DNA of 46,145 nt from Mesonia sp. K7 (GTDB lineage: Bacteria; Bacteroidota; Bacteroidia; Flavobacteriales; Flavobacteriaceae), in the NCBI RefSeq assembly GCF_003233725.1, contig NZ_QKQV01000016.1:1-46145 (forward strand), read 5' to 3'. The notes beneath the pieces were generated by a model. It did not search any database and was not told where the DNA came from. It was given only the letters and a program-made list of their open reading frames with translations. This document shows positions 33,382-43,239 of the stretch, one piece after another (position 1 is the first letter of the stretch; each line of letters opens with the position of its first letter). The position numbers were made by a program, and so were the translations under genes.

Positions 33382-34562
33382 ATTTTTTGACAGTGAATCA
33401 CTATTTTTTGTTTTTGTTGGTTTTGCGTAAAAAATAGATATTCTTTTCCGCCATCTTTTATTTTGTACTTCTTTTTGATCGCAACAACAGCCAAAGGAAA
33501 ATTGCGGGTAGAAACATTTGCTTTTTGCGGAAGTAGTGCTAGGCTTTTTTTATCTAACGTAAGATTTTGTAGGACTTTAAAAACCCTTCCAGGGAAATCT
33601 ATTTTTTTTTCGCTGGTATATAAATGACTGTGCTCAGCAATTTTTTGTAATTGATATTTTTCAGTAATAGCTTTAAAAAATCCAGCTTTTAAAATGCTGG
33701 AATTTGGTTCATATAAATACTGCTCTGGTTCAGAAAAATCTACTGAAGTATTCTTCTCTTCCTCTTGACTTGAATAAAACACATCATTTTCTTCCTCCTT
33801 TATATTCACGCAAGTGATTTTCGGATTTTTATTTTCTTTATTTTTTAATATCCAAAGAAGCTCTTTTACTTCATTATCTACCGCAACTACGTGTATTTCT
33901 TGTACAAAAAATTTTAATGCTTCAATGCCTTTTGTCAAATCGAGTAATGGAGAGGTCTTGATGAGCATGTGGTCTGCTTTTTCAAAAAATAAATCAAAAT
34001 GCTTTAAAATATTGGGGGTGTATTGCTCAAAGTTAATCACTTTTTTACCCGCATCATCACGACGAGCAGGATCGAGGTAAAGCCAATCGAAATGATGTTT
34101 TGAACTTTCGATAAATTCAATTCCGTCTTGATTAAAAAAATGGATTTTTCCGTTATTTGGTGGTAAAATTTGATAATTATAACCTGCAATTTGGTATAAA
34201 TCTTTATTGATTTCGCAGTAATAAACATTATCAAGCTTGGAAGAGAAATAATAACTATCTACACCAAAACCACCTGTTAGATCGGCTATTCTACTATTGG
34301 AAATCAGTTCTGATTTATATTTTGCAGTCGCTTCAGAAGAACTTTGCTCGAGGTTGAGCGAAGGTGGAAAAAAAATATTTTTTGTCTTGCACCAAAGGGG
34401 TAACTTGTTTTTGGATTTATGAAAACCATTGATCTGTTGTGCAATTTCCTGAATAGATACCCCTTGAAAAGGGCTGCCTTTTAGAATAACTTTAGCTAAA
34501 TCTTGGTTAAGATTTTCTTTGATAAAATTTTGTACTTCTTTTTGTATGAGTAAAAGATTCAT
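33378..34562 (-). CDS. THUMP-like class I SAM methyltransferase, PG_1098 type
   Basis: The protein has 394 residues. The SAM motif I is RIADLTGGFGVDS. An acidic NKDLY-type motif and DWLYLDPARRD follow, the latter being the catalytic NPPY-like position. The N-terminal ~90 residues form the PG_1098-type helper region, and the C-terminal ~120 are THUMP-like. Family members are predicted RNA methyltransferases of Bacteroidota with unknown substrate. It overlaps the AI-2E gene by 1 bp and is the last gene of the tsaD-to-methyltransferase run. It converges on the pigment operon. Confidence 0.85.
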   Translation of the reverse strand: MNLLLIQKEVQNFIKENLNQDLAKVILKGSPFQGVSIQEIAQQINGFHKSKNKLPLWCKTKNIFFPPSLNLEQSSSEATAKYKSELISNSRIADLTGGFGVDSYYFSSKLDNVYYCEINKDLYQIAGYNYQILPPNNGKIHFFNQDGIEFIESSKHHFDWLYLDPARRDDAGKKVINFEQYTPNILKHFDLFFEKADHMLIKTSPLLDLTKGIEALKFFVQEIHVVAVDNEVKELLWILKNKENKNPKITCVNIKEEENDVFYSSQEEEKNTSVDFSEPEQYLYEPNSSILKAGFFKAITEKYQLQKIAEHSHLYTSEKKIDFPGRVFKVLQNLTLDKKSLALLPQKANVSTRNFPLAVVAIKKKYKIKDGGKEYLFFTQNQQKQKIVIHCQKI

Positions 34563-35650
34563 TATAAATCTTTAGTAAGTTTTTTTACAATTTTATATTC
34601 GCTAAAAGTTTCTTTGGCTATTACTTTAATAGCGGTATAAACAGGAACTGCTACCACCATTCCGATGACGCCAAAAAGAATACCGGAAATGAGGATCACT
34701 AAAAATATCTCCAAGGGATGTGACCTCACACTGGTTCCGAAAATAAGCGGTTGGTTAATAAAATTATCGATAAGCTGGGCAATTGCATAACCGCTCATGA
34801 CATAAATTAATTTTGGAAAAATAACGGTTGAAAAATCTGTACCCAAGTGCGTAGAAACCACCATTAAAGCCATTAAAGCACCTGCAATAATAGGTCCTAA
34901 ATAAGGCACAATGTTCAGAACCGCGCAGATCAGGGCAATAGCGATAGGATTATCTATTTTAAACACCAAGAGTAGCACAGAATACAAGACGAATAATATA
35001 AAAATCTGAAAGGTGAGTCCAACAAAATAACGAGATAACAAATGCTTGATTTTATTGAATACATTTTTAAACTTTTCTTCTTCACCGGTATTAGAAAAAA
35101 CCAAAATACTATCCAGCATTAACCTGCTGTCTTTTAATAAGAAAAAGGCAATAAAAACAATTGAAAATAAACCGATGAGAATAGTGCCAATTCCACCAAA
35201 GATAAGATTTATAAAATCTGGAATAAACTGAAAGTCAAAATTCTGAACAAAACTGGTTCGCTTCAATCCTTGCACTAAATCTAGCTGACGAACTCCTAAA
35301 AACTCTTTCACCTGCTGATTCAACTCGTACAAATCGTGGCGAAAAGTGTCGATATCTATATGCGCCAGGTTTTCACTTTGTTGCAATATAATAGGAACAA
35401 AAAGCCCCATAATTCCGGCAAAGACACATAAGACTAATACCAGCACTGTTATGACGGCGAGAATATTGGGGAATTTAAGTTTATATTTTAAAAACCATAC
35501 AATTGGTCTACCGATAAGCGAAATGACGGCGGCAACAGCAATATAAACCAATACCGATTGTATTTTATATATAAAAAGACATAAAATACCGATCGCTAAA
35601 ATAACACCTAAAGCTCTTAAAATTCCGCCCGCAATGGTTTTTGCTCTCAT
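34562..35650 (-). CDS. AI-2E/PerM family membrane protein
   Basis: The protein has 362 residues. It has the family's eight-helix pattern: two N-terminal hydrophobic hairpins, a soluble loop near 100-140, then LLFVLYSVLLLVFK and ALICAVLNIVPYLGPIIAGAL, with the typical IPYLGP-like motif. FINQPLIFGTSVRSHPLEIFLVIL and the C-terminal VVAVPVYTAIKVI also match. Family members are transporters or permeases of uncertain substrate; the AI-2 link is only historic. The gene is 6 bp downstream of the TrmH-type gene. Confidence 0.93.
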   Translation of the reverse strand: MRAKTIAGGILRALGVILAIGILCLFIYKIQSVLVYIAVAAVISLIGRPIVWFLKYKLKFPNILAVITVLVLVLCVFAGIMGLFVPIILQQSENLAHIDIDTFRHDLYELNQQVKEFLGVRQLDLVQGLKRTSFVQNFDFQFIPDFINLIFGGIGTILIGLFSIVFIAFFLLKDSRLMLDSILVFSNTGEEEKFKNVFNKIKHLLSRYFVGLTFQIFILFVLYSVLLLVFKIDNPIAIALICAVLNIVPYLGPIIAGALMALMVVSTHLGTDFSTVIFPKLIYVMSGYAIAQLIDNFINQPLIFGTSVRSHPLEIFLVILISGILFGVIGMVVAVPVYTAIKVIAKETFSEYKIVKKLTKDL

Positions 35651-35656
35651 AATAAA

Positions 35657-36169
35657 TTAAATAGATGTTAGTTGATGGGTGATTTCATACAAAGCAATGG
35701 CTGTTGCTTGACTTACGTTCATACTACTGTTTTTTCCAAACATACCAATATGGCAAGCCGTATTTACTTTTTCTAAAATCGCTTGCGAAACACCATACTT
35801 TTCGTCACCAAGTACCAAACAAATTTTCTTATTTGCAAATTTTATTTGATGTATAGGTAGGCTATTTTCGGTAATTTCTAAAGCAAATATATCAAAATCA
35901 TCTTTTACAAGTTTTTGAACAAGTGCTATTTTATCTGAAAAAGTTTCATAAGCTATCCAGTTTTGTGTCGATCTTGCCACACGTTTAAAACGATTGCTTG
36001 TAAAAACATCAACACTTTCGTGGATATAAATTTTTTGAACTCCAAAAGCATCTGCAATTCTAAAAATACTACCTAAGTTTGCTGGAGAAGAAATATGATC
36101 GAGCAATAAAACAAGAGGAAATTCCTTTTGTGCAAACTTATTTTGAAGGTGAGTTAATTGTTCGTTCAT
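35657..36169 (-). CDS. TrmH-type (SpoU) RNA methyltransferase
   Basis: The protein has 170 residues and is short, with the SPOUT knot alone. Motifs are LDHISSPANLGSIFRIADAFG, CLVLGDEKYGVS and SMNVSQATAIALYEI, the three SpoU signatures. It methylates a ribose 2'-OH of tRNA or rRNA; the exact target is not visible. It starts directly at the end of the DUF4159 gene. Confidence 0.92.
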   Translation of the reverse strand: MNEQLTHLQNKFAQKEFPLVLLLDHISSPANLGSIFRIADAFGVQKIYIHESVDVFTSNRFKRVARSTQNWIAYETFSDKIALVQKLVKDDFDIFALEITENSLPIHQIKFANKKICLVLGDEKYGVSQAILEKVNTACHIGMFGKNSSMNVSQATAIALYEITHQLTSI

Positions 36170-36811
36170 TTATTCCGTGAAAGCGTATTTTATAATATTA
36201 GCTCCCATTTTTAAAGCCTTTTGACGAACTTCCTCAGGGTCGTTATGCACTTCTTGATTTTCCCAACCATCACCTAAATCACTCTCGTAGGTGAATAGCA
36301 AAATGAGCTTTTCGTTTTCAAAAATTCCAAAAGCTTGAGGCATTTTGTTATCGTGTTCGTGTATTTTAGGTAAACCGTTGGGGAACGGAAAAGCCATATT
36401 GAAAATAGGGTGATTAGCAGGGATCTCTTGAAAATCCTTATTCGGAAAAAGTTTTTTGATTTCCTTACGGATATAAGGTTCCATCCCGTAATTGTCGTCG
36501 ATATGCAAGAAACCGCCACTTAATAAATAGTTTCGCAAGTTTTTGATTTCTTGATCGTTGAAAACTACATTTCCGTGACCGGTCATATGCACAAAAGGAT
36601 AATTAAAAAGCTCAACACTTGCAACTTCAACCGTTGCAATCTTAGTATCTATTTTGGTGTTGATCTGCTGGTTGCAGAAATTAACTAAGTTGGGTAAAGC
36701 AGTTGGATTTCCGTACCAATCGCCACCTCCATTATATTTTAAAACCGCAATTTGTTGTGAAAAAACACTGCTACAACAAAAAAGGAAAATAATTTTTAGG
36801 ATTTTATTCAT
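36170..36811 (-). CDS. DUF4159 domain protein, exported
   Basis: The protein has 213 residues. A signal peptide ends near SSVFSQ. The body fits DUF4159: LKYNGGGDWYGNPTALPNLV, FVHMTGHGNVVF, YLLSGGFLHIDDNYG and RKEIKKLFP. This is a GATase1-like flavodoxin-type fold found in Bacteroidota next to tRNA/rRNA modification genes or MoxR/BatA-type clusters. Function is unknown. It lies between rsmE and the TrmH-type gene in a tight run. Confidence 0.85.
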   Translation of the reverse strand: MNKILKIIFLFCCSSVFSQQIAVLKYNGGGDWYGNPTALPNLVNFCNQQINTKIDTKIATVEVASVELFNYPFVHMTGHGNVVFNDQEIKNLRNYLLSGGFLHIDDNYGMEPYIRKEIKKLFPNKDFQEIPANHPIFNMAFPFPNGLPKIHEHDNKMPQAFGIFENEKLILLFTYESDLGDGWENQEVHNDPEEVRQKALKMGANIIKYAFTE

Positions 36812-36829
36812 ACGTTGAAAATATAAAAA

Positions 36830-37540
36830 TTATTCGAGATTTAATAATGCAAATGTATGTGTAGCAGCAATCGCCGCAGTTTCTGTACGTAATCTTGTAT
36901 GGCTCAGACTTACGGGTTTGAAATTTTGACTTAAAGCGGATTTGATTTCATTTTCAGAAAAATCACCTTCTGGACCAATCAGAAGGGTATAGGTTTGATT
37001 TTTTAGCACTACATCTTTTAGAAACTGTTTCTGATGATCATCCCCGCAATGGGCAATAAATAAATTTTCGCCCGATTGTTGTTGAATAAACTCCTCAAAA
37101 GAAAGCATCTCATTTATTTTCGGTAAAGTGTATTGCAACGATTGTTTGAGTGCACTTTGCAACACGCGTTCTGCTCGGTCTAGTTTTAAAACTTTACGTT
37201 CGCTATGTTCGCAGAGCAATGGTGTAATTTCATCTATACCAATTTCAGTTGCTTTTTCTAAAAACCATTCAAACCGATCGTTCATTTTGGTAGGGGCAAT
37301 GGCTATGTGTAAGCGATAGTTTTTTGGCTTTCCGGTAATAATTTCTATAATTTTTACCTTACATTTTTTAATGTCTGCCAAGATGATTTCGGTAACAAAT
37401 AAGCTTCCTAAACCATTAGTGACATGCAATATGTCGCCTTCTTGCTTTCGTAAAACCTTGACAATGTGTTTGCTTTCTTCCCGGTCAAAAAAGACTTCCT
37501 TATCACTTACCTTAATATTCGAATTAAAAAATAATTGCAT
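36830..37540 (-). CDS. rsmE: 16S rRNA m3U1498 methyltransferase RsmE
   Basis: The protein has 236 residues. Motifs are the N-terminal PUA-like part (SKHIVKVLRKQEGD), KMNDRFEWFLEKATEIGID, LLIGPEGDFSENEI, and the SPOUT end LRTETAAIAATHTF. It methylates U1498 of 16S rRNA. It follows tsaD with a 12 bp gap. Confidence 0.95.
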   Translation of the reverse strand: MQLFFNSNIKVSDKEVFFDREESKHIVKVLRKQEGDILHVTNGLGSLFVTEIILADIKKCKVKIIEIITGKPKNYRLHIAIAPTKMNDRFEWFLEKATEIGIDEITPLLCEHSERKVLKLDRAERVLQSALKQSLQYTLPKINEMLSFEEFIQQQSGENLFIAHCGDDHQKQFLKDVVLKNQTYTLLIGPEGDFSENEIKSALSQNFKPVSLSHTRLRTETAAIAATHTFALLNLE

Positions 37541-37552
37541 ATTTTGCTTTGT

Positions 37553-38575
37553 TTAAAACCCAAACCGGGCTTTAGGTGTTACATCCAAACCACAAAAATC
37601 TTTTTCTAAATATTTGTAATAACCCACTATACCAATCATCGCTGCATTGTCTGTAGTATATTCAAATTTAGGGATATGAACTTTCCAATGGTGTTTTAGA
37701 GCTAACTGTTGTAAGGTCTCTCTAATCTCACGGTTTGCCGAAACACCACCACCAATGGCAATTTCTCTAATTCCGGTTTGTTTTACTGCTTTCTTGATTT
37801 TATTGGTGAGAATTTTCACAATGGTATATTGATACGAAGCACAAATATCAGCTAGATTTTCTTCAATAAAATTTGGGTTTTCTTTTTGCGATTTTTGGAT
37901 AAAATAGAGGAGAGCTGTTTTTAAGCCGCTAAAGCTGAAATTCAATTCTTTTACATTGGGAATAGGAAAATCAAAGCTTTTCGGATTACCGAGCTTTGCC
38001 AATTTATCGATTTGTGGCCCTGCTGGATAAGATAAGCCAAGCATTTTTCCTCCTTTGTCAAAAGCTTCACCAATGGCATCGTCGAGTGTTTCGCCAATTA
38101 CTTCGAGCTCAAAATGATGAGTTACTTTTACGATTTGGGTATGACCGCCCGAAATTGTAATGCCCAGAAATGGAAAACTTGGTATTTCTTGTCCTGCATC
38201 ATCTATAAAATGTGCCAACAAATGTGCTTGCATGTGGTTGACTTCAATCAAAGGAATCTCTAATGCCATTGCTAAAGATTTGGCGAACGAAGTACCCACC
38301 AAAAGTGAACCCATCAAACCTGGTCCGCGTGTAAAAGCAATTGCTGAAATGTGGGTTTTCTCGATTTTGGCTTCTTTTAATGCTTGGTGCATTACCGGAA
38401 TTATATTTTGTTGGTGTGCTCTCGAAGCCAACTCTGGTACAACACCACCATAGTTCTGATGTACTTTTTGCGAAGCTACAACATTGCTTAACACAGTCTG
38501 GTTTTTTAAAACCGCAATAGAAGTGTCATCGCAAGAAGATTCGATACTTAAAATATAAATCGTTTGATTAGGCAT
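37553..38575 (-). CDS. tsaD: tRNA N6-threonylcarbamoyladenosine transferase TsaD
   Basis: The protein has 340 residues from the ATG at 38575. A longer frame to 38605 only adds non-conserved residues. Motifs are IESSCDDTSIAVL, TRGPGLMGSLLVG, HMQAHLLAHF (metal-binding His pair), SGGHTQIVKV and GGGVSANREI. It transfers the threonylcarbamoyl group to A37 of tRNAs that read ANN codons. It is the first gene of a six-gene minus-strand run and is divergent from tamB. Confidence 0.96.
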   Translation of the reverse strand: MPNQTIYILSIESSCDDTSIAVLKNQTVLSNVVASQKVHQNYGGVVPELASRAHQQNIIPVMHQALKEAKIEKTHISAIAFTRGPGLMGSLLVGTSFAKSLAMALEIPLIEVNHMQAHLLAHFIDDAGQEIPSFPFLGITISGGHTQIVKVTHHFELEVIGETLDDAIGEAFDKGGKMLGLSYPAGPQIDKLAKLGNPKSFDFPIPNVKELNFSFSGLKTALLYFIQKSQKENPNFIEENLADICASYQYTIVKILTNKIKKAVKQTGIREIAIGGGVSANREIRETLQQLALKHHWKVHIPKFEYTTDNAAMIGIVGYYKYLEKDFCGLDVTPKARFGF

Positions 38576-38694
38576 AAAAGTTGTTAATAATATTGAAAAA
38601 GTCACTTACTTTGTACAATATTTTTTGATATTTGACAAAGAACAAAATTAAGATTATTCTGCTGAATTCATCATTTTTTTAAAAAAGAACCTGT

Positions 38695-41600
38695 ATTAGA
38701 AAAGCAATAAAAATATTAGGGCGGATTTTCGTTGTTATTTTATTACTTTTATTAGTAATTGTCTTGCTTTTCTCTATCCCTAGCGTGCAGACTTACGTCG
38801 GAAAAAAAGTTTCTGAAAACCTAAAGGAAACTTATGATGTAGATATCAATGTTGGGAAAATCAGTCTTTCTTATGACGGTGAAGTGGTTTTACAAGATGT
38901 GCTCATCAAAGACCATCATCAGAACAAACTCATCAAAGCAGACCAACTCAATACGGTTTTACTCAACTTACCAGGACTTCTCAGCGGAACACAACTTGAT
39001 TTTGGTTATGCCGATGCGGATGGTTTAGAATTGCATATGCGACGTTACAAAGGTGAAGAGAATGACAATCTCAATGTTTTTGTGGGTAAATTTTCTAAAG
39101 ACACGACTTCGACGTCAGATTTTAGCTTAAACTTGGATAAAATAGATGTTATCAATGGGCAATACAGCTATGTAGACGAAAATCTGGAGAATTCAGAAAT
39201 TTTATTTTTAGACCAACTCAACATCAACGCAGAGAATCTTTTGGTAGACAATTCAGATGTTTTCGTAAACATCCATAAACTTAATGGAAAAGAAAATAGG
39301 GGTTTTGATATCGAACAATTAACTGCTAAATTTTCTTACACACAAGATAAAATAGAGCTTAAAAATATGGTGTTGCAAACACCAGAATCGTTGCTCAACG
39401 GTGATGTTTCATTACTTTACGAACAAGTAGAAGGTCTGTCTGATTTTGAAAACAAGGTTAACTTGAAGGCAGATTTTGAGGGTTCTAAACTCGCTAATGC
39501 AGATTTGTATAAACTCTATAACGAAGTCAATCAGGAAGGAACACTTTATTTTGAAGGAAACCTTTCGGGAACACTCAACGATTTGCAATTAGACAATTGG
39601 CAAATGACGGGAATGGACAGAACGGTAATTGATGGAGACATCCATTTGAAAAATTTACTGACTGATAATCCTGATGCTATTTTAATTACAGGAAACTTTA
39701 ATAACCTGGAAACTAATTATTACGACTTGGTCAATTTTTTACCCAATGTCTTAGGAAAAACCTTACCGCAAGAAATTAAACAAATTGGTAACATCCGGTT
39801 AGAAGGAGAATTAGAAGCAAGTCCGTTACACGTAAAAACAAACTCATTGGTTTATACGCAATTAGGAAATGCTAATTTAGACATTACTTTAAGTGATATC
39901 AAGAATTTTGACAATGCATCCTATAATGGAAAAATAGCGATTTCTAATTTCAATCTAGGGCGTTTACTGAATAACAACTCTTTAGGTAAAACCTCTTTTG
40001 ATTTGGTCGTCGATGGTGTAGGTTTTACGCCAGAAAGTGTAAATACGACTTTAAAAGGAAATATTAAAAACTTTACTTTCAATAAATATACCTATAGAAA
40101 CATCAAGGTTTCCGGAAATTTAAAAAATCCTATTTTTAACGGAATTGTCACCATAAACGACCCGAATTTAGAATTGGATTTTGATGGTTTGATTGATATT
40201 TCTGAAAATCAAAATATTTATGATTTTGATGCTGATATCAAAAAAGCAAACCTTAATGCTTTGAAGTTTATAGAACGAGATTCATTGTCTATTTTTAAAG
40301 GAAAATTAGACATCGATATGCGCGGAACAACCATAGATAATGTGGTTGGCGATATTCAACTTACGAGTGCAAATTACCAAAACCAGACCAAAAATTACGT
40401 TTTTGATACGCTAACGATTACTTCTAATTTTGAAAATGATGAGCGTATTATTTTGGTAAATTCCCCTGACTTTTTAAAAGGAGAATTACGAGGAAAATTT
40501 AAGATTGCAGAAGTTCCTGCGATGTTCGAGAACTCTATAGGAAGTTTATATACCAATTACAATCCGATACCGATAGAAGAACACCAGTATTTGAGTTTCG
40601 ATTTTGATATTTATAGCAAAGGTGTTGAGATATTTGTACCCGATTTGAGCTTTGAAAACGAAACTTATTTCCGCGGAAGCGTAGAATCTGACGAAAAAGA
40701 CTTTAAGTTTAATTTTAAATCGCCTTACATAAAATATGCTAACAACACCTTTAGGGAAATAAATGTTCAGATAGATAATTCTAACCCGCTTTTTAATGCT
40801 TTTGTAGAAATAGATAGCATCAATGCTGGTTTTTATAACGCTTCAGATTTCAATTTGATTAACAAAACGCTTAACGATACGCTTTTTGTAAGAAGCAGGT
40901 TTAAAGGGGGAACCAACAATGTAGATAATTTTAATTTGAGTTTATACCACACAATTAACGAAAATAATGAGTCTGTACTTGGTTTTAAAAAATCAGATTT
41001 TCAGTTTAAAGAAAGTAAGTGGAACATCAATGCAAGCAATAGCAACAACCAAAAAATTGTCATCAATAAAGATTTGAAGAGTTTTTCGCTAGATACTTTA
41101 TTGATTAGTCACCAAAATGAAGTAATTGGCGTAAGTGCAAAAATGACCGATACGACTTATAAAAACATCAAAATAGATTTCAACAATGTCGATTTAGGTA
41201 AAATTACCCCAACCATAGATAGTCTAGATCTTGCCGGAAGAATAAATGGTGAGCTTAACTTTTTACAACGGGAAGGAATTTATTACCCAAGCAGTAGCCT
41301 GGAAATTAAGGGTGTAGCCATAAATGATACCGAATACGGTAACCTGAATCTTAATATCGAAGGAAATAACTCGTTGACTTCCTATAACATCGATGCGATT
41401 TTGCGTGATGACGAATATGATTTTGCAAAAGCCAAAGGCTCGATAAATGTAGATGACGAAAATCCGAAAATTAATCTCGATGTAAGTTTAGAGCAGTTTA
41501 AACTCGATGCTTTTAGTGCCTTAGGAGCAGAAATTCTGACAAATATTAGAGGATTTGCCACAGGTAAAGCAAAAATTTCGGGAGATTATAACAACCCAAA

Positions 41601-43146
41601 TATCGAAGGGCGAATAAATTTAAGTGAGGCAGGAGCAACTTTTCCGCTCTTAAATGTAGATTTAGCTTTTGAAGAAGATGCGATTATCGATTTGTCGAAA
41701 CAAAAATTTATTTTCAACGAGATTGATATCACCGATACCAAATACAACACAAAAGGAGTCATTAACGGCGATATTTCGCACGAAAATTTCGCTGAGTGGA
41801 AAATGAATTTAGGGCTCACAGCTTCCGATAGATTATTGGTTTTAGACACTCCACCAACAGAAGATGCTTTGTATTATGGTACCGCTTTTATTAGTGGTTT
41901 TGCTTCGATAACTGGGCCGGTTGATGAGCTTTTTGTAGAAGTTATAGCAACGACCGAAGAAGGCACGGTTTTTAAAATTCCGTTGAACGATGCAACTGTA
42001 ATAGGAGATCATTCGTTTATTCATTTTTTAACTCCAGAAGAAAAAGAAGCCCGAGAAAAAGGGGAAGAAGTGATTATTCCTGAAGTAAAAGGCGTCGAGC
42101 TCTTCTTTGACCTCGATATTACCGATGATGCCGAAGTAGAGGTGGTAGTAGACCCAGAAACGGGAAGCAGCTTACGCGGAAGAGGAGCAGGAATCTTAAA
42201 CATTGCCATCAATACCAACGGAAAATTTAAAATGTTTGGTGACTTTACGGTTTACGAAGGAGTTTATAATTTTAAATACGGCGGATTGGTAGAAAAAGAG
42301 TTTCTTGTTGAAGAAGGCGGGACCATTACTTGGGATGGCGACCCGATGAATGCCAACCTTAATGTTAGAGCAAAATACCAAACTTATGCCAATCCTGCTA
42401 TTTTGCTGGAAAACCCAACAATTAATAGAGATATTCCTGTCGATGTTTTTATCAATTTAAATGGAGAATTAATTTCGACCGATTTAAGTTTCGATTTAGA
42501 ATACCCTAATTTAAGTTCGATTGTACGTTCGGAGTTGGAATATAAAATTAACGATAGGCAAAGTACCGAAATTCAAGCCCTTTCTTTAATCACTCAAGGA
42601 GCATTTTTTAGTCAGCAAGATACTGGAGGTAACGCTCCAGGAAATTTATTGATAGAAAAAGCTTCCAGTTTATTCGATCAGATTTTTAAAGATGATGATG
42701 GTAAATTTCAAGTGGGTATCAATTATGTGCAAGGCGACAGAACAGCAGATCAAGATACAGCAGATCGTTTTGGGGTAACGCTTTCTACACAGATTGGCAA
42801 AAAAGTATTTGTAAATGGTAATTTTGGAGTTCCAATGGGTGGCGTTACAGAGTCTATTGTAATTGGTAACGTAGAAGTTGAATTACTATTAAATGAAGAT
42901 GGTTCTTTAAGGGGAAAAGTTTTCAATCGCGAAAATAACATCCAATACATAGGCGAGCAATTAGGCTATACGCAAGGCGTAGGTGTTGCTTATTCGGTAG
43001 ATTTTGATACTTTTAAAGAATTGATTTCAAAAATTTTAAACAAAGAATACAATCGTGTAAAAGAGGAGGAAGAGCAAGAAAATGAAGATGAAGAAGAAAA
43101 TCAAGAATCATTAGCTCCTTCTTATATAGAGTTTCCAGGAAATTGA
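38695..43146 (+). CDS. tamB: TamB-like translocation/assembly module protein, putative ATT start
   Basis: A start at ATT 38695 gives 1483 residues beginning with a K/R-rich head and an uncleaved transmembrane helix encoded at about 38725-38769 (IFVVILLLLLVIVL). The later TTG at 38764 would cut that helix off. No ATG, GTG or TTG lies between the in-frame stop at 38680 and the helix. The body is a long beta-rich repeat with many Asp/Asn turns. The C-terminal DUF490/TamB domain includes NLNVRAKYQTYANPAILLE and ALSLITQGAFF. The last ~30 residues are Glu-rich and end in SYIEFPGN. Known role: with a BamA-family partner it helps build the outer membrane or moves lipids between membranes. No tamA neighbour is seen. 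Confidence 0.88.
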   Translation: MRKAIKILGRIFVVILLLLLVIVLLFSIPSVQTYVGKKVSENLKETYDVDINVGKISLSYDGEVVLQDVLIKDHHQNKLIKADQLNTVLLNLPGLLSGTQLDFGYADADGLELHMRRYKGEENDNLNVFVGKFSKDTTSTSDFSLNLDKIDVINGQYSYVDENLENSEILFLDQLNINAENLLVDNSDVFVNIHKLNGKENRGFDIEQLTAKFSYTQDKIELKNMVLQTPESLLNGDVSLLYEQVEGLSDFENKVNLKADFEGSKLANADLYKLYNEVNQEGTLYFEGNLSGTLNDLQLDNWQMTGMDRTVIDGDIHLKNLLTDNPDAILITGNFNNLETNYYDLVNFLPNVLGKTLPQEIKQIGNIRLEGELEASPLHVKTNSLVYTQLGNANLDITLSDIKNFDNASYNGKIAISNFNLGRLLNNNSLGKTSFDLVVDGVGFTPESVNTTLKGNIKNFTFNKYTYRNIKVSGNLKNPIFNGIVTINDPNLELDFDGLIDISENQNIYDFDADIKKANLNALKFIERDSLSIFKGKLDIDMRGTTIDNVVGDIQLTSANYQNQTKNYVFDTLTITSNFENDERIILVNSPDFLKGELRGKFKIAEVPAMFENSIGSLYTNYNPIPIEEHQYLSFDFDIYSKGVEIFVPDLSFENETYFRGSVESDEKDFKFNFKSPYIKYANNTFREINVQIDNSNPLFNAFVEIDSINAGFYNASDFNLINKTLNDTLFVRSRFKGGTNNVDNFNLSLYHTINENNESVLGFKKSDFQFKESKWNINASNSNNQKIVINKDLKSFSLDTLLISHQNEVIGVSAKMTDTTYKNIKIDFNNVDLGKITPTIDSLDLAGRINGELNFLQREGIYYPSSSLEIKGVAINDTEYGNLNLNIEGNNSLTSYNIDAILRDDEYDFAKAKGSINVDDENPKINLDVSLEQFKLDAFSALGAEILTNIRGFATGKAKISGDYNNPNIEGRINLSEAGATFPLLNVDLAFEEDAIIDLSKQKFIFNEIDITDTKYNTKGVINGDISHENFAEWKMNLGLTASDRLLVLDTPPTEDALYYGTAFISGFASITGPVDELFVEVIATTEEGTVFKIPLNDATVIGDHSFIHFLTPEEKEAREKGEEVIIPEVKGVELFFDLDITDDAEVEVVVDPETGSSLRGRGAGILNIAINTNGKFKMFGDFTVYEGVYNFKYGGLVEKEFLVEEGGTITWDGDPMNANLNVRAKYQTYANPAILLENPTINRDIPVDVFINLNGELISTDLSFDLEYPNLSSIVRSELEYKINDRQSTEIQALSLITQGAFFSQQDTGGNAPGNLLIEKASSLFDQIFKDDDGKFQVGINYVQGDRTADQDTADRFGVTLSTQIGKKVFVNGNFGVPMGGVTESIVIGNVEVELLLNEDGSLRGKVFNRENNIQYIGEQLGYTQGVGVAYSVDFDTFKELISKILNKEYNRVKEEEEQENEDEEENQESLAPSYIEFPGN

Positions 43147-43181
43147 TGTTATTCCTAGAAGGTGATCTACCTTGTATGTGC

Positions 43182-43212
43182 TTGTTTATGAGTTAAAAAA
43201 TATATACTTTTA
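43182..43212 (+). promoter_or_regulatory. Possible promoter of the large surface protein
   Basis: TACTTTTA at 43205-43212 fits TAnnTTTG in all but the last base. TTG at 43182-43184 lies 20 bp upstream as the -33 element. The ATG at 43240 follows 27 bp after the box. The match is imperfect. Confidence 0.3.
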
Positions 43213-43239
43213 CTTTAACATATTTTAACAATTTCCTGT

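Noticed and set aside
38576-38605. Longer TsaD start
   Set aside because: The usual TsaD N-terminus begins just before IYILSIESSCDDT, matching the ATG at 38575.
38576-38694. TAnnTTTG promoter boxes between tsaD and tamB
   Set aside because: Several near matches exist on both strands but all are off by one or two in spacing.
38764-38766. TTG as start of tamB
   Set aside because: It would remove most of the N-terminal transmembrane helix, which is continuous in the same frame upstream.
43159-43173. AAGGT/ACCTT hairpin after tamB as a terminator
   Set aside because: The stem has only 5 bp and no T-tract follows.
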